A stretch of 64,000 bases of DNA from Kribbella pratensis (GTDB lineage Bacteria > Actinomycetota > Actinomycetes > Propionibacteriales > Kribbellaceae): positions 1,359,838 to 1,423,837 of the forward strand of contig NZ_SODP01000002.1 of the NCBI RefSeq assembly GCF_004365355.1, written 5' to 3'. The first letter of the stretch is position 1. Every line of letters starts with the position of its first letter. Positions 53,744 through 61,441 of this stretch are shown one piece after another. Position numbers and translations under genes: made by a program. The notes under the pieces are model-generated. The model did not search any database. It saw only the letters and a program-made list of their open reading frames with translations, and was not told the origin of the DNA.

Positions 53744-54472
53744 ATGGGTGAGCTAGCCAAGATCGTGGTCGTGGTGCCGACCTACAACGAGCGGGAGAAC
53801 CTGCCCGTGCTGGCCGGACTCCTGTCCGACCTGAACCTGCCCGGCCTGGAGCTTCTCGTTGTCGACGACAACTCCCCCGACGGTACGGGCGACATCGCCG
53901 ACGAGCTGGCGAAGGCGTCGCCGGAGAAGGTCGGCGTACTCCACCGGACCGTCAAGGACGGTCTGGGCCGCGCGTACGTCGCCGGGATCACCCGTGCGCT
54001 CGACGAGGGTGCCGACATCGTCATCCAGATGGACGCGGACCTGTCCCACCCGGCGTCGGTGATCCCGACCATGGTCGAGATGCTGCGGACCACCGACGCT
54101 GCCGTCGTGATCGGCTCGCGGTACGTCCCGGGCGGCTCGGCGGCCGCCGAATGGGGCTGGCACCGGCGGGCGCTGTCCGCCTGGGCGAACTTCTACGTGA
54201 ACGCGATCCTGCGGCTGCACGTGAAGGACGCCACGGCCGGCTTCAAGGCATGGAAGGCGGACACCCTGCGCTGGATCGACGTCGCGTCGATCGGGAGCAA
54301 CGGGTACTCGTTCCAGGTCGAGATGAACTACCGGACGGTCAAGCGCGGCCTGAAGATCGCCGAGACGCCGATCCGCTTCGAGGAGCGGACCGAGGGCGTC
54401 TCGAAGATGTCGCTGAAGGTCCAGCTCGAGTCGGCCCTGATGCCGTGGAAGCTGCTCTTCAACCGGTCCTAG
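53744..54472 (+). CDS. Polyprenol-phosphate mannosyltransferase-like GT2
   Basis: A 242 aa DPM1-type enzyme that transfers mannose or another sugar from a nucleotide donor to polyprenyl phosphate at the membrane. IVVVVPTYNERENLPVLAGLL, LLVVDDNSPDGTGDIADEL, IVIQMDADLSHPASVIP (DxD) and VIGSRYVPGG are diagnostic. There are no C-terminal helices, so it is the soluble type, relying on a separate acyl or membrane partner. The ATG has AAAGGAAA upstream. In Mycobacterium the equivalent is Ppm1, which feeds lipoglycan synthesis. Confidence 0.93.
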   Translation: MGELAKIVVVVPTYNERENLPVLAGLLSDLNLPGLELLVVDDNSPDGTGDIADELAKASPEKVGVLHRTVKDGLGRAYVAGITRALDEGADIVIQMDADLSHPASVIPTMVEMLRTTDAAVVIGSRYVPGGSAAAEWGWHRRALSAWANFYVNAILRLHVKDATAGFKAWKADTLRWIDVASIGSNGYSFQVEMNYRTVKRGLKIAETPIRFEERTEGVSKMSLKVQLESALMPWKLLFNRS

Positions 54473-55386
54473 ATGGACCGGGCGACGGAGGCGAGCATCC
54501 GCGGCATGTCGCGGAAGGCGGCCTCAGGGTCGTCTTTGCGGCCTTCGACGCACACCATGATCGACACGTTGTGGATCGACTCGACCCCGGTCATACCGAC
54601 ACAGCGGGCGACCATCGAGATGCTGGCGCCCGCCGGGGTATGAATCCGGCCCGTGAAGGCGATCTGCGCCTGGCTGTCGATGTTCGAGTTCGCCGAGGTG
54701 ACCACCTCGACCGGTTCCTTCTTGACGGCGACGAGGTGGTCGATCTTCACCACGACATTCGCCGCGTCAGTCGCGATGCGGTCGGCACGGAACGCGACCG
54801 GGCTGACGACGACGTACGCCGCGCCCCGGCCCTGCGCCAGCAGCGAGACGCTGTACTTTGACGAGTGGACCTTCTTCCATCCTGGCGCCGGGTCGACGTA
54901 CACGTCGTCGTAGACCAGCAAACCCTTGTCGATGTCTCGCAGGGTCCGACGGCGTTCGACCGGAGGCTGCGGGGTGGGAGTCGGTTCGGGGGTGTACGAC
55001 GGCACTGTGGGCGTCGGTGACGGGGTCTCGCTCGAGGTCACGCGGTCGGTGTAGCCGGCGGTCGGCATCGGACTGCCGGCCGTCGCGTCGTCGCTCCCAC
55101 GGGTCATGAACACGACGATGCCGCCGACCAGCGCCACCACGACAGCGATGGCGCCTGCCACCAACCACGGCGTCTTGCTCTTCGCCGGCGGCAGATGCGG
55201 CGGCCGGGCGCCGTACGGCGGAGGCTGGGCGCCGTACGGCGGAGGCTGCACACCGTACGGCGGGGGTGGGGTGCCGTGCTGCGGCGGGCGGACAGCGTAC
55301 TGCGGGAGGTCAGTCGGCGGCGTAGCGCCATGCGGGTGGACCGGGCGGTTCTCGGGGTTCCAGACAGGCGGCTGGGGATCGCTCAT
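54469..55386 (-). CDS. Pro-rich single-pass membrane protein
   Basis: A 305 aa protein with no named family. Cytosolic residues 1-68 contain repeats of the type PPPYGAQ/PPYGV. One membrane helix follows (WLVAGAIAVVVALVGGIVVFM, about 73-93). Outside come a Thr/Pro linker and a domain from about 145 (LRDIDKGLLVYDDVYVDPAP; KYSVSLLAQGRGAAYVVVSP). The layout resembles surface or secretion-associated proteins of actinomycetes. It overlaps the convergent GT2 by 4 nt. Confidence 0.75.
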   Translation of the reverse strand: MSDPQPPVWNPENRPVHPHGATPPTDLPQYAVRPPQHGTPPPPYGVQPPPYGAQPPPYGARPPHLPPAKSKTPWLVAGAIAVVVALVGGIVVFMTRGSDDATAGSPMPTAGYTDRVTSSETPSPTPTVPSYTPEPTPTPQPPVERRRTLRDIDKGLLVYDDVYVDPAPGWKKVHSSKYSVSLLAQGRGAAYVVVSPVAFRADRIATDAANVVVKIDHLVAVKKEPVEVVTSANSNIDSQAQIAFTGRIHTPAGASISMVARCVGMTGVESIHNVSIMVCVEGRKDDPEAAFRDMPRMLASVARSI

Positions 55387-55478
55387 GGCGAAGCCTCACT
55401 CGATCGTTAAAACGGACTGGACCGGTCCCCGATACCGGCCGCCCGACCTTACCCGACCGAGGCTCGATCGGCCTACGC

Positions 55479-55826
55479 TCAGCCGTAGCCCAGTTGGTGG
55501 AGCCGGGCGTCGTCGATGCCGAAGTGGTGCGCGATCTCGTGCACTACTGTGACGTTCACCTCGTCGAGCACCTCGCCGAAGGTCTCGCAGATCCGGAGCG
55601 TCGGGTTGCGGTAGATCGTGATCCGGTCCGGAAGCACGCCGCCGTACTCGTGCCCGCGCTCGGTCAGCGGGATGCCCTCGTAGATCCCGAGCAGCTCCGG
55701 ATCGCCCGGCGGCGGATCGTCCTCGACGAACACCGCGACGTTCTCGATGAACGCCGCGAGCTCCTCGGGTATCTCGTCCAGCGCCTGCGAGACCAGCGCC
55801 TCGAAGTTCGCCCGGCTCATCTCCAT
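55479..55826 (-). CDS. Zincin-like metallopeptidase (PF06262 type)
   Basis: A small (115 aa) cytosolic metallopeptidase-like protein. The HExxH zinc motif is VVHEIAHHFGIDDARLHQLG at the C-terminus, with the third ligand Asp just after it. The N-terminus EALVSQALDEIPEELAAFIENVAV fits the family. I use the ATG at 55826; a GTG one codon earlier also exists. Confidence 0.9.
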   Translation of the reverse strand: MEMSRANFEALVSQALDEIPEELAAFIENVAVFVEDDPPPGDPELLGIYEGIPLTERGHEYGGVLPDRITIYRNPTLRICETFGEVLDEVNVTVVHEIAHHFGIDDARLHQLGYG

Positions 55827-55846
55827 CACGGTTCCAGCGTAGTGAC

Positions 55847-56767
55847 CTACAGCCAGCCCTGACGCGACGCTTGTACGCCGAGCTGGAACCGCGTCTGCGC
55901 TCCGAGCGCCTCCTGCAACCGGCCGATCCGGCGCGCGATCGTCCGCTCGCTCACGCCGAACTCGCGGGCGATCGACTCATCGGTCAGTCCCGCGCTCAGG
56001 TACGTCAGCAGCCGCTTCGACTCCAGGCTCGGCGCGGCGTTCACGTCGTTCAGCTCGGTCCCACCGGTGATCGGCACCGCGATCCGCCACAACGCCTCGA
56101 AGATCCGGGCGAACCCGCTGAGCAGCGGGGAGTCGTGCACCACCAGAGCAACGAAACCGGGACCCTTCTCTCCCTCCGCCCTGGCTCCGACCAACGCCCA
56201 GCGATCGTCGACGATCGTGATGTTGAGCGGCACGTGCGGGAACACCCGGGCCTGCTCGCCGGCCTCGATACAGGACTGGACCAGGTGCAGCGCGTTGACG
56301 TCCTGGAGGACGTGCGCGCCGTAAATGACGTCGTACCGGACGCCGCGTTCGAGCGCCTCGAACATGCCCTCGACGATCCGCAGTTCCCGCGCGGCGAGGT
56401 TGCCCATCGTCATCGCGCGTACCTGTTCGCGGGCGTCGTCCTGGACGCTGTTGAGAACCGCTTGCGAGGCGGCGTACGTCGGGAGCACCTCCAGATAGTC
56501 CTGCTTGCCCGCAGCGGCCTTCCAGAGCTCGTTGAGCATCTCAGCGCTGTCGCGGGCGAGCGCTGCCTGCCTGGTGTGACGCTCGGCGAGCGCATCCATC
56601 GCCCGTCGGGGCGGGCGGATCACCAGCTCACCGTCGGACCGCTCGACCAGGCCGAGGGTGAGCAGCTCGGCCACGGCCGCCTCGTCGTCCACCGGCTTGT
56701 CATGCAGGAGGTCGACGTACGCCGTCTCCGCCTCGGCCGACAAGCCCAACGCCCGCAGCGGTTCCAT
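55847..56767 (-). CDS. TrmB/LuxR-type transcriptional regulator
   Basis: A 306 aa regulator. The N-terminal part (LGLSAEAETAYVDLL) is a winged-helix-like TrmB domain. The middle (VRAMTMGNLAARELRIVEGM) resembles the phospholipase D-like sugar-binding half. The C-terminal LuxR HTH is TYLSAGLTDESIAREFGVSE followed by ERTIARRIGRL. I use the ATG at 56767, where homology to the TrmB start begins. It is divergent from a secreted metallopeptidase, which it probably controls. Confidence 0.85.
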   Translation of the reverse strand: MEPLRALGLSAEAETAYVDLLHDKPVDDEAAVAELLTLGLVERSDGELVIRPPRRAMDALAERHTRQAALARDSAEMLNELWKAAAGKQDYLEVLPTYAASQAVLNSVQDDAREQVRAMTMGNLAARELRIVEGMFEALERGVRYDVIYGAHVLQDVNALHLVQSCIEAGEQARVFPHVPLNITIVDDRWALVGARAEGEKGPGFVALVVHDSPLLSGFARIFEALWRIAVPITGGTELNDVNAAPSLESKRLLTYLSAGLTDESIAREFGVSERTIARRIGRLQEALGAQTRFQLGVQASRQGWL

Positions 56768-56883
56768 GCCCCTGTGTACCACCGGGCGACAGATTCCCGC
56801 CATGCCGGATTCTGACAGCGTCAAACGCTCGTAGCGGGCTCCTGCGGCTGCTGATACTGAGGCCCCCGTCCATAGGAGTTCGT

Positions 56884-58065
56884 ATGAGGAAGAGCATTGT
56901 CTGGTCGGCCGTCGCCGGTCTGGGCCTGTCGCTCGGCCTGCTGGCCACCCCGGCCTCTGCGGTTGGCGTCGCTGCCGCTGCTCCACCGGTGACCGCTGCT
57001 CCGCCGGTATCCGCCGAGGCTCAGCAGGTCATCGACCACCTGCCGGAGATGCGCGCGCAGGCCGACGCCGTCCGGGAGCGGCTCGGGCTGCCGGACAACC
57101 CGGTCCGCGACGCGTTGCTGAACGCGATCGACCCCACGCAGTACGAGTGCTCCACCGCGACACCGGCGGTGCTGACCGCGATCCTGCCCGACGTGGCGTC
57201 GATGACGATCGACCAGTTGACCGCCCTGCTGACCATCGTGATCTACGACATCCCGCTGATGGATGCGCTCTACTTCCCGCAGCAGGGCCCGTTCACCTTC
57301 GGTGCGCGAGGTGAGTTCACTCACACGGTGAACAAGACCTTCGAGGGCCTGAAGGGGTTCTGGGACATCCCGTCGAGCGACGTCGAGCTGGTGCCTGCAC
57401 ACGGGCGAATCATGCTGGACGCCGAACGCGACTACCGGGTCTTCACCGTGCTGTACGGCGCGAACCCGGCGCAGTCGCGATTCTCCGCCGACCTGATCGC
57501 CCGGGAGCTTCGCAGCCCTGTGCTCGGGTGGGGCGACCTGCCGATCTTCTCGTTCAACGCGTTCGCGGCGCCCGGCGGCGAGGACGTTCCGGGGTACGGG
57601 AAGTCGCACCGGCGGATCGCGTACGGCGACGGCGTACTGGACGGGTTCGCCCGGGTGGGCCTGTCCGATGTGGCGCCGTCGGCGATCCTGGCGCACGAGT
57701 TCGGCCACCAGGTGCAGTTCTCCGACGGGCTCATGCGGCCCGAGCTGGCGGCGCCCGAGGCGTCACGGTGGGCCGAGCTGGAGGCGGACGCGTTCAGCGC
57801 CTACTTCCTCACCCATGGGCGGGGCGAGTCGATGAACTGGAAGCGGGTGCACGACTTCGGCCAGATGTTCTACCAGCTGGGCGACTGCGGCTTCACCAGC
57901 GCCGGCCATCACGGCACACCGAACCAGCGGATGAACTCGGCACTGTGGGCCGCCGGACTCGCCGCCTCGCTCCGGCCGCGGGGCTACATCCTGCCGTCGC
58001 GGACGTTCAACGACCTCTTCACAACGCAGTACCCACAGCTGATCGCGCCTGACGCAACCACCTGA
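56884..58065 (+). CDS. Secreted zinc metalloprotease
   Basis: A 393 aa exported protein. The signal peptide (MRKSIVWSAVAGLGLSLGLL, ending near PASA at residue 26) is clear. The catalytic zinc motif is SAILAHEFGHQVQFSDG, with a third ligand Glu probably in ELEADAFSAYFLTHG. A late GHHGTPNQRMNSALWAAG segment recurs in related actinobacterial proteases. It is divergent from the LuxR-type regulator and followed by a strong terminator. Confidence 0.9.
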   Translation: MRKSIVWSAVAGLGLSLGLLATPASAVGVAAAAPPVTAAPPVSAEAQQVIDHLPEMRAQADAVRERLGLPDNPVRDALLNAIDPTQYECSTATPAVLTAILPDVASMTIDQLTALLTIVIYDIPLMDALYFPQQGPFTFGARGEFTHTVNKTFEGLKGFWDIPSSDVELVPAHGRIMLDAERDYRVFTVLYGANPAQSRFSADLIARELRSPVLGWGDLPIFSFNAFAAPGGEDVPGYGKSHRRIAYGDGVLDGFARVGLSDVAPSAILAHEFGHQVQFSDGLMRPELAAPEASRWAELEADAFSAYFLTHGRGESMNWKRVHDFGQMFYQLGDCGFTSAGHHGTPNQRMNSALWAAGLAASLRPRGYILPSRTFNDLFTTQYPQLIAPDATT

Positions 58066-58102
58066 CGTCAGGCGCTTCCCGGCCGGACGTCTCACCCGGC
58101 CC

Positions 58103-58142
58103 AGGGCGCCGTACGCCGACCTTTCCCGGCGTACGGCGCCCT
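58103..58142 (+). terminator. Strong hairpin after metalloprotease gene
   Basis: AGGGCGCCGTACGCC and GGCGTACGGCGCCCT form a perfect 15-bp stem with a 10-nt loop, 38 nt past the stop codon. A smaller 10-bp hairpin (58045-58075) spans the stop codon itself. Confidence 0.8.
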
Positions 58143-58179
58143 CGTTCTTGTCGCGTCCGTCACGCACCCGGAACTCGTT

Positions 58180-58208
58180 TTGGACAGGCGGCCCAACTCC
58201 TCTATGCT
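58180..58208 (+). promoter_or_regulatory. Promoter of tRNA cluster
   Basis: TTGGAC and TATGCT are separated by exactly 17 nt, a near-consensus housekeeping sigma promoter 38 bp upstream of tRNA-Glu. It may drive all three tRNA genes. Confidence 0.75.
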
Positions 58209-58246
58209 TACGGCTGTCCCTGGAGCTTCGGCTCCCGCGGGTCCGA

Positions 58247-58319
58247 GTCCCCATCGTCTAGTGGCCTAGGACGCTGCCCTTTCAAGGCGGTAACGCGGGT
58301 TCGAATCCCGTTGGGGATA
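58247..58319 (+). tRNA. tRNA-Glu (UUC)
   Basis: A cloverleaf of 73 nt. The acceptor arms GTCCCCA and TGGGGAT pair (first pair G-U). The anticodon loop CTTTCAA gives anticodon UUC. The T-arm GGGTTCGAATCCC is intact. CCA is not encoded. Confidence 0.97.
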
Positions 58320-58378
58320 CGGCCGAAAGGCCGGTGCAAAACCTAGCTCGAAGATGCTGTACGATCGTCGAGTCATTT

Positions 58379-58455
58379 GGCCCAGTGGCGCAGTTGGTTA
58401 GCGTGCCGCCCTGTCACGGCGGAGGTCGCGGGTTCGAGTCCCGTCTGGGTCGCCA
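58379..58455 (+). tRNA. tRNA-Asp (GUC)
   Basis: A cloverleaf with acceptor arms GGCCCAG and CTGGGTC, anticodon loop CTGTCAC giving GUC, T-arm GGGTTCGAGTCCC, and a genomically encoded CCA end. A GC hairpin follows at 58462. Confidence 0.97.
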
Positions 58456-58461
58456 GGAGAA

Positions 58462-58488
58462 GGCGGCGGTGTCCACAACACCGCCGCC
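58462..58488 (+). terminator. Hairpin between tRNA-Asp and tRNA-Phe
   Basis: GGCGGCGGTGT and ACACCGCCGCC form an 11-bp stem with a 5-nt loop. It may terminate or attenuate the tRNA-Glu/Asp transcript before tRNA-Phe, or act as a processing signal. Confidence 0.55.
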
Positions 58489-58501
58489 GCCGTTTCTCCC
58501 C

Positions 58502-58574
58502 GGTCAGGTAGCTCAGCTGGTAGAGCGTCCGCCTGAAAAGCGGAAGGTCGGCGGTTCGAGACCGCCCCTGACCA
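58502..58574 (+). tRNA. tRNA-Phe (GAA), island integration site
   Basis: A cloverleaf of 73 nt. The acceptor arms GGTCAGG and CCTGACC pair perfectly; the anticodon loop CTGAAAA gives GAA; the T-arm is GGCGG-TTCGAGA-CCGCC. Its 3' part from 58533 recurs exactly at 63638. No terminator follows this copy directly, as expected if island DNA was inserted at its 3' end. Confidence 0.97.
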
Positions 58575-58576
58575 CC
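58533..58576 (+). repeat. attL: 44-bp tRNA-Phe 3' repeat
   Basis: This stretch runs from the anticodon loop to just past the discriminator base of tRNA-Phe. It is identical to 63638-63681. It marks the left edge of the integrated island. Confidence 0.9.
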
Positions 58577-58679
58577 CTTCTGACCTGCGGATTCGTTATC
58601 GATGACGCAGACCGAGCCATCCAACTGCAGCAATGGCTGTAGCAGTCGAGGCTGGGGTTCGGGGTGCGAGGGGGGTTCA

Positions 58680-59981
58680 ATGGCAGGTGAACTAATTCAC
58701 TACGGTGCCCGCCCGTGGGCTATGGCGGTCAATGTTGACGCCGGTAGCCAATTGGCCGAGGCGATCGCGAGACTCTTCCCAACGGTTGAGTTCGTCTCGC
58801 GGGAAGATGCTGCCGGGTTACATCAGCGCGAGTTCGACGCGGCCGTCCTGGTCGGAAGCGCTCCTCCTGAAGGGCTTGGAGACCATCTTCAGGTCTTGCA
58901 GTTCGGCGGTCCCCCAGCCGCCGTAGATGAGTGGATTCCGATTGGCGACAACTCAAGGCGGCAAGCACGCGTCAGGCGGGTCGAAGGCGCTAGAGCACGG
59001 AACTTTGTGCTCGGGGATGCATCGGCGCAACTGGGGGTGACGGGTCTTGTGAAGCGCAACGTCCTCCCAGAGCCAGGCTCGGAATACAAAGTAATCAAGT
59101 GGAGTTTTGGCTCTTCCGCTGCTCCGGCACCCCCAGGTCGTCAGGTCACTGAGTTCGCGGCAGATTCGGCGGGCGACACTCTCGCCGGCTACTTCAAACG
59201 GTCGGATGCAGATGAGGCGGGTCATCTGTGGTGGCTCCCCGAGACTGCCGTCGTTGACGGTGCAGAGTGGCTGAAGGCAGCGGTCCGCTGGTGGCAGCAG
59301 ATCGACGAACGGAGCTTCCCGCCCTTTGCGACGTGGACCGAGCACAGCGATTGGATGACCAAGGCCGAGATCGATGCCGCCAGGGAGATTGCCCGGCTGG
59401 AGGCGGAAGCCGAGGAGTTCCGGCTCGCCCATGAGGACCGACTCAAGCAAGCATCGGCCGTTCAAGAGGCTGCCCAGGCCGCGGCGGCAGCAGGTCCACG
59501 ACGCCTCCTTGTCGCCCAGGGCGACGAGCTTGTTGAAGCCGTGATTGAGTCGCTTCGGCTATTTGGCTTCACGGTCGTGGACGCCGATGAGCTGAGCGAG
59601 AATGCACAGTTCAAACAGGAAGATCTCCGAATCATCGACGGCGACTGGGTCTCTCTCGCGGAGGTCAAGGGCTATAAGAAGGGTGCCAAGGCTTCGGATC
59701 TACTGCAGATTGGCAAGGCTGTCGAGGTCTACATCGGGCGGGGCAACAAACGGCCCGATGCACGGTGGTACATCGTCAACCACAACCTCCAGACGCCTCC
59801 CGGATTGCGCGACGTCGCACTCGCTGGCGCTCCCGAGGTGGCCATCTTCGCGGGCATGGGCGGCGCGGTGCTCGACACTCGGCTGCTCTTCACCATGCAT
59901 CGCGCGGTAGAAGGCGGCCAACTCGGTGCTGAAGCGGCGCGGGCTAAGCTCAAGCAGGCCACCGGGGTAGCTTCCGTCTAG
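58680..59981 (+). CDS. Candidate PD-(D/E)XK nuclease-like protein
   Basis: A 433 aa soluble protein with no named family that I recognise. Residues 1-110 look like a Rossmann-type alpha/beta domain (VDAGSQLAEAIARLFPTVEF; FDAAVLVGSAPP). A coiled-coil segment lies at about 231-275 (AREIARLEAEAEEFRLAHED). The C-terminal domain reads VEAVIESLRLFGFTVVDADE, QEDLRIIDGDW and LAEVKGYKKGAK, giving Asp315 and Glu328-x-Lys330, the spacing of a restriction-endonuclease-like active site. I use the ATG at 58680, with a G-rich RBS. Being first in a tRNA island, it may be a defence nuclease (inference). Confidence 0.7.
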   Translation: MAGELIHYGARPWAMAVNVDAGSQLAEAIARLFPTVEFVSREDAAGLHQREFDAAVLVGSAPPEGLGDHLQVLQFGGPPAAVDEWIPIGDNSRRQARVRRVEGARARNFVLGDASAQLGVTGLVKRNVLPEPGSEYKVIKWSFGSSAAPAPPGRQVTEFAADSAGDTLAGYFKRSDADEAGHLWWLPETAVVDGAEWLKAAVRWWQQIDERSFPPFATWTEHSDWMTKAEIDAAREIARLEAEAEEFRLAHEDRLKQASAVQEAAQAAAAAGPRRLLVAQGDELVEAVIESLRLFGFTVVDADELSENAQFKQEDLRIIDGDWVSLAEVKGYKKGAKASDLLQIGKAVEVYIGRGNKRPDARWYIVNHNLQTPPGLRDVALAGAPEVAIFAGMGGAVLDTRLLFTMHRAVEGGQLGAEAARAKLKQATGVASV

Positions 59982-60017
59982 AACCGGCGGGCGCCCTTGT
60001 CGGGCGCCCGCCATCAA

Positions 60018-60176
60018 CTACTGAAGGTGGTCTTGGAGTTTCCGGAGTGCCTCGCGCTTGTCCTCCAGTGAGGTGTGCGCGTAGATCGTCATCGTCACGT
60101 CCAGGTTGGCGTGCCCGACAATCGCCTGCACGATGTGCGGCGGCACCTTGAGCCCGAGCAGCAGCGTCACACAGCT
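60018..60176 (-). pseudogene. Tyrosine recombinase (integrase) C-terminal remnant
   Basis: The minus strand encodes 52 residues of a phage-type integrase C-terminus up to its stop. It includes SCVTLLLGLKVPPHIV, QAIVGHANLDVTMTIYAHTS and LEDKREALRKLQDH. The conserved GH and the catalytic Tyr (IYAHTS) are present. The upstream Arg and HxxR motifs and the whole N-terminus are missing. The break is about 20 nt from the 110-bp repeat. It is clear evidence of a former integrase for this tRNA site. Confidence 0.85.
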
Positions 60177-60195
60177 GCAACATGGGGGCGGAGGC

Positions 60196-60305
60196 CAGGT
60201 GTAGCTGTCGCTGTAGCAACATCAGCGAAGGCCGACCGATGCTCGGCGCCTAGCGGCGACCTCAGACACGACTGCAATCGCGGTGGACCGCTGCGGTCTC
60301 GCGAC
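60196..60305. repeat. 110-bp island repeat, copy A
   Basis: This 110-bp stretch aligns without gaps to 63528-63637 (83 of 110 bases identical by my count). The best-conserved parts are the start (CAGGTGTAGC, GCTGTAGCAAC), the middle (CGCCTAGCGGCGACCTC) and the end (GCTGCGGTCTCGCGA). It directly precedes the degraded att-like sequence, as copy B precedes attR. Confidence 0.85.
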
Positions 60306-60330
60306 CTGTGGCGGAAGCCGGCGGCTCGAC
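60306..60330. repeat. Degraded internal att-like sequence
   Basis: CTGTGGCGGAAGCCGGCGGC continues as TCGAC and resembles the first 30 bases of the tRNA-Phe att core (about 22 matches with gaps). It sits at the same position relative to repeat A as attR does to repeat B. Confidence 0.55.
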
Positions 60331-60442
60331 ACAGAATTCAAGCGGTCACCCGTCAGTTCGGTCTAGGCACTCGATCCGACATCCGAGCCTGTCACTTGGA
60401 CTGCGCCCACCGACCGTGGCGGGGTAGGGGCGCCTCGTTGTT

Positions 60443-61045
60443 TCAGTTGGCCTCGGAGATGAACCCGAGGAAGCGTCTGCCGAGACCCGTCACCTCAGCG
60501 CTGTGGAATCCGTCGATCGAAACGTTGATAAGGCGCGCGCCGGCCAGGTCAGCTATCAGAAGGTCGCGCCACTCGCGTCGGCTGTCGGGCTCGGGGAAGG
60601 CGTCATAGATCGAGCCGCGGTGGCCTCCTCCTAGGCGAGCGAGCAGGAGTACGTGAGCCGCCGAGAACTGTTCGACCAGTCGGAAGAATCGGGCTTGCTC
60701 ATCGACGTCGGGCGCGTCCGACGCAACCGAGTTGAGGACCGCGTTTCTCAGGGCGTCGAGCTTCTCTTGCTGATGAGTCGCCTGAGCCGCGCGCGTCGCA
60801 TTGACGAAGGCGTCTAGAAACACCTCATTGTCGAGAAGATCGTCGTACTTCTCTGCTAGCTCGTTCACGGCGTCCGTGATTGTCGCTCGCCAGGCCTCAA
60901 GTCGCTTGTTGTACGGACCTTCCATCAGGTGCTGATACCAGGCTGCCGCGAGGCCGCCCGCAAGCGGAATAGAGCTGACACCGCCGGCAAGTAGCTTGTC
61001 CGCCAGGTCTGTCTTGGGAGGCTCAGGTGGCTGCTGGACTGTCAT
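60443..61045 (-). CDS. Unknown helical protein with N-terminal hydrophobic segment
   Basis: A 200 aa protein; I recognise the type but no named family. A hydrophobic stretch (GGVSSIPLAGGLAAAWYQHL, about residues 17-36) suggests membrane or effector-like insertion. A helical body follows with LDNEVFLDAFVNATRAAQAT and HQQEKLDALRNAVLNS, a motif seen in many uncharacterised bacterial proteins. The ATG at 61045 lacks a clear RBS. Its place between two nuclease-like genes in a tRNA island suggests a defence-related accessory (inference). Confidence 0.6.
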   Translation of the reverse strand: MTVQQPPEPPKTDLADKLLAGGVSSIPLAGGLAAAWYQHLMEGPYNKRLEAWRATITDAVNELAEKYDDLLDNEVFLDAFVNATRAAQATHQQEKLDALRNAVLNSVASDAPDVDEQARFFRLVEQFSAAHVLLLARLGGGHRGSIYDAFPEPDSRREWRDLLIADLAGARLINVSIDGFHSAEVTGLGRRFLGFISEAN

Positions 61046-61441
61046 GAGGGGTGAGTTTGGCGTACGACATGTCGATGTCGCCAGCCCAGACACGCTCCAT
61101 CAACAGAGGGCACCCCCACCTCTCGGATGTTGCTCGTAGCGAGACCCGCCGGGCAGGGTGTGCGGTCCTCGGATCTGCTCGGCCGAGCGCGCCAGGGTTG
61201 CCTTTGCCGGATCGACCAGCTCGGCCCGGAATCGGGCCGTCAAATTCGACGCAGCGCCGGGTTCATCGCTACTCCCCGTAGCCGCAGTGCGCCCCAACTG
61301 CAACCTCGCCTGGAACGCGACCGCGACGGCCGGATGTACGAACTGACCCAGGACGTGCCGCCGCCTCGGACTACGTCGGACACGCGAATCCGTACCTGCG
61401 CAGATTGGGGCGGCCCTGATGGTCAGTCATGATTTCCGGGA
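61046..61441. other. Island spacer without a confident gene
   Basis: No convincing gene is seen in these 396 bases. A minus-strand segment (61100-61303) encodes RFRAELVDPAKATLARSAEQ with reasonable composition. It may be a relic of a lost gene, but no start signal or family can be given. Confidence 0.35.

Noticed and set aside
58334..58642. Open frames covering the tRNA genes on both strands
   Set aside because: They translate tRNA sequence; the antisense type (TADLPLFRR) is a well-known spurious protein pattern.
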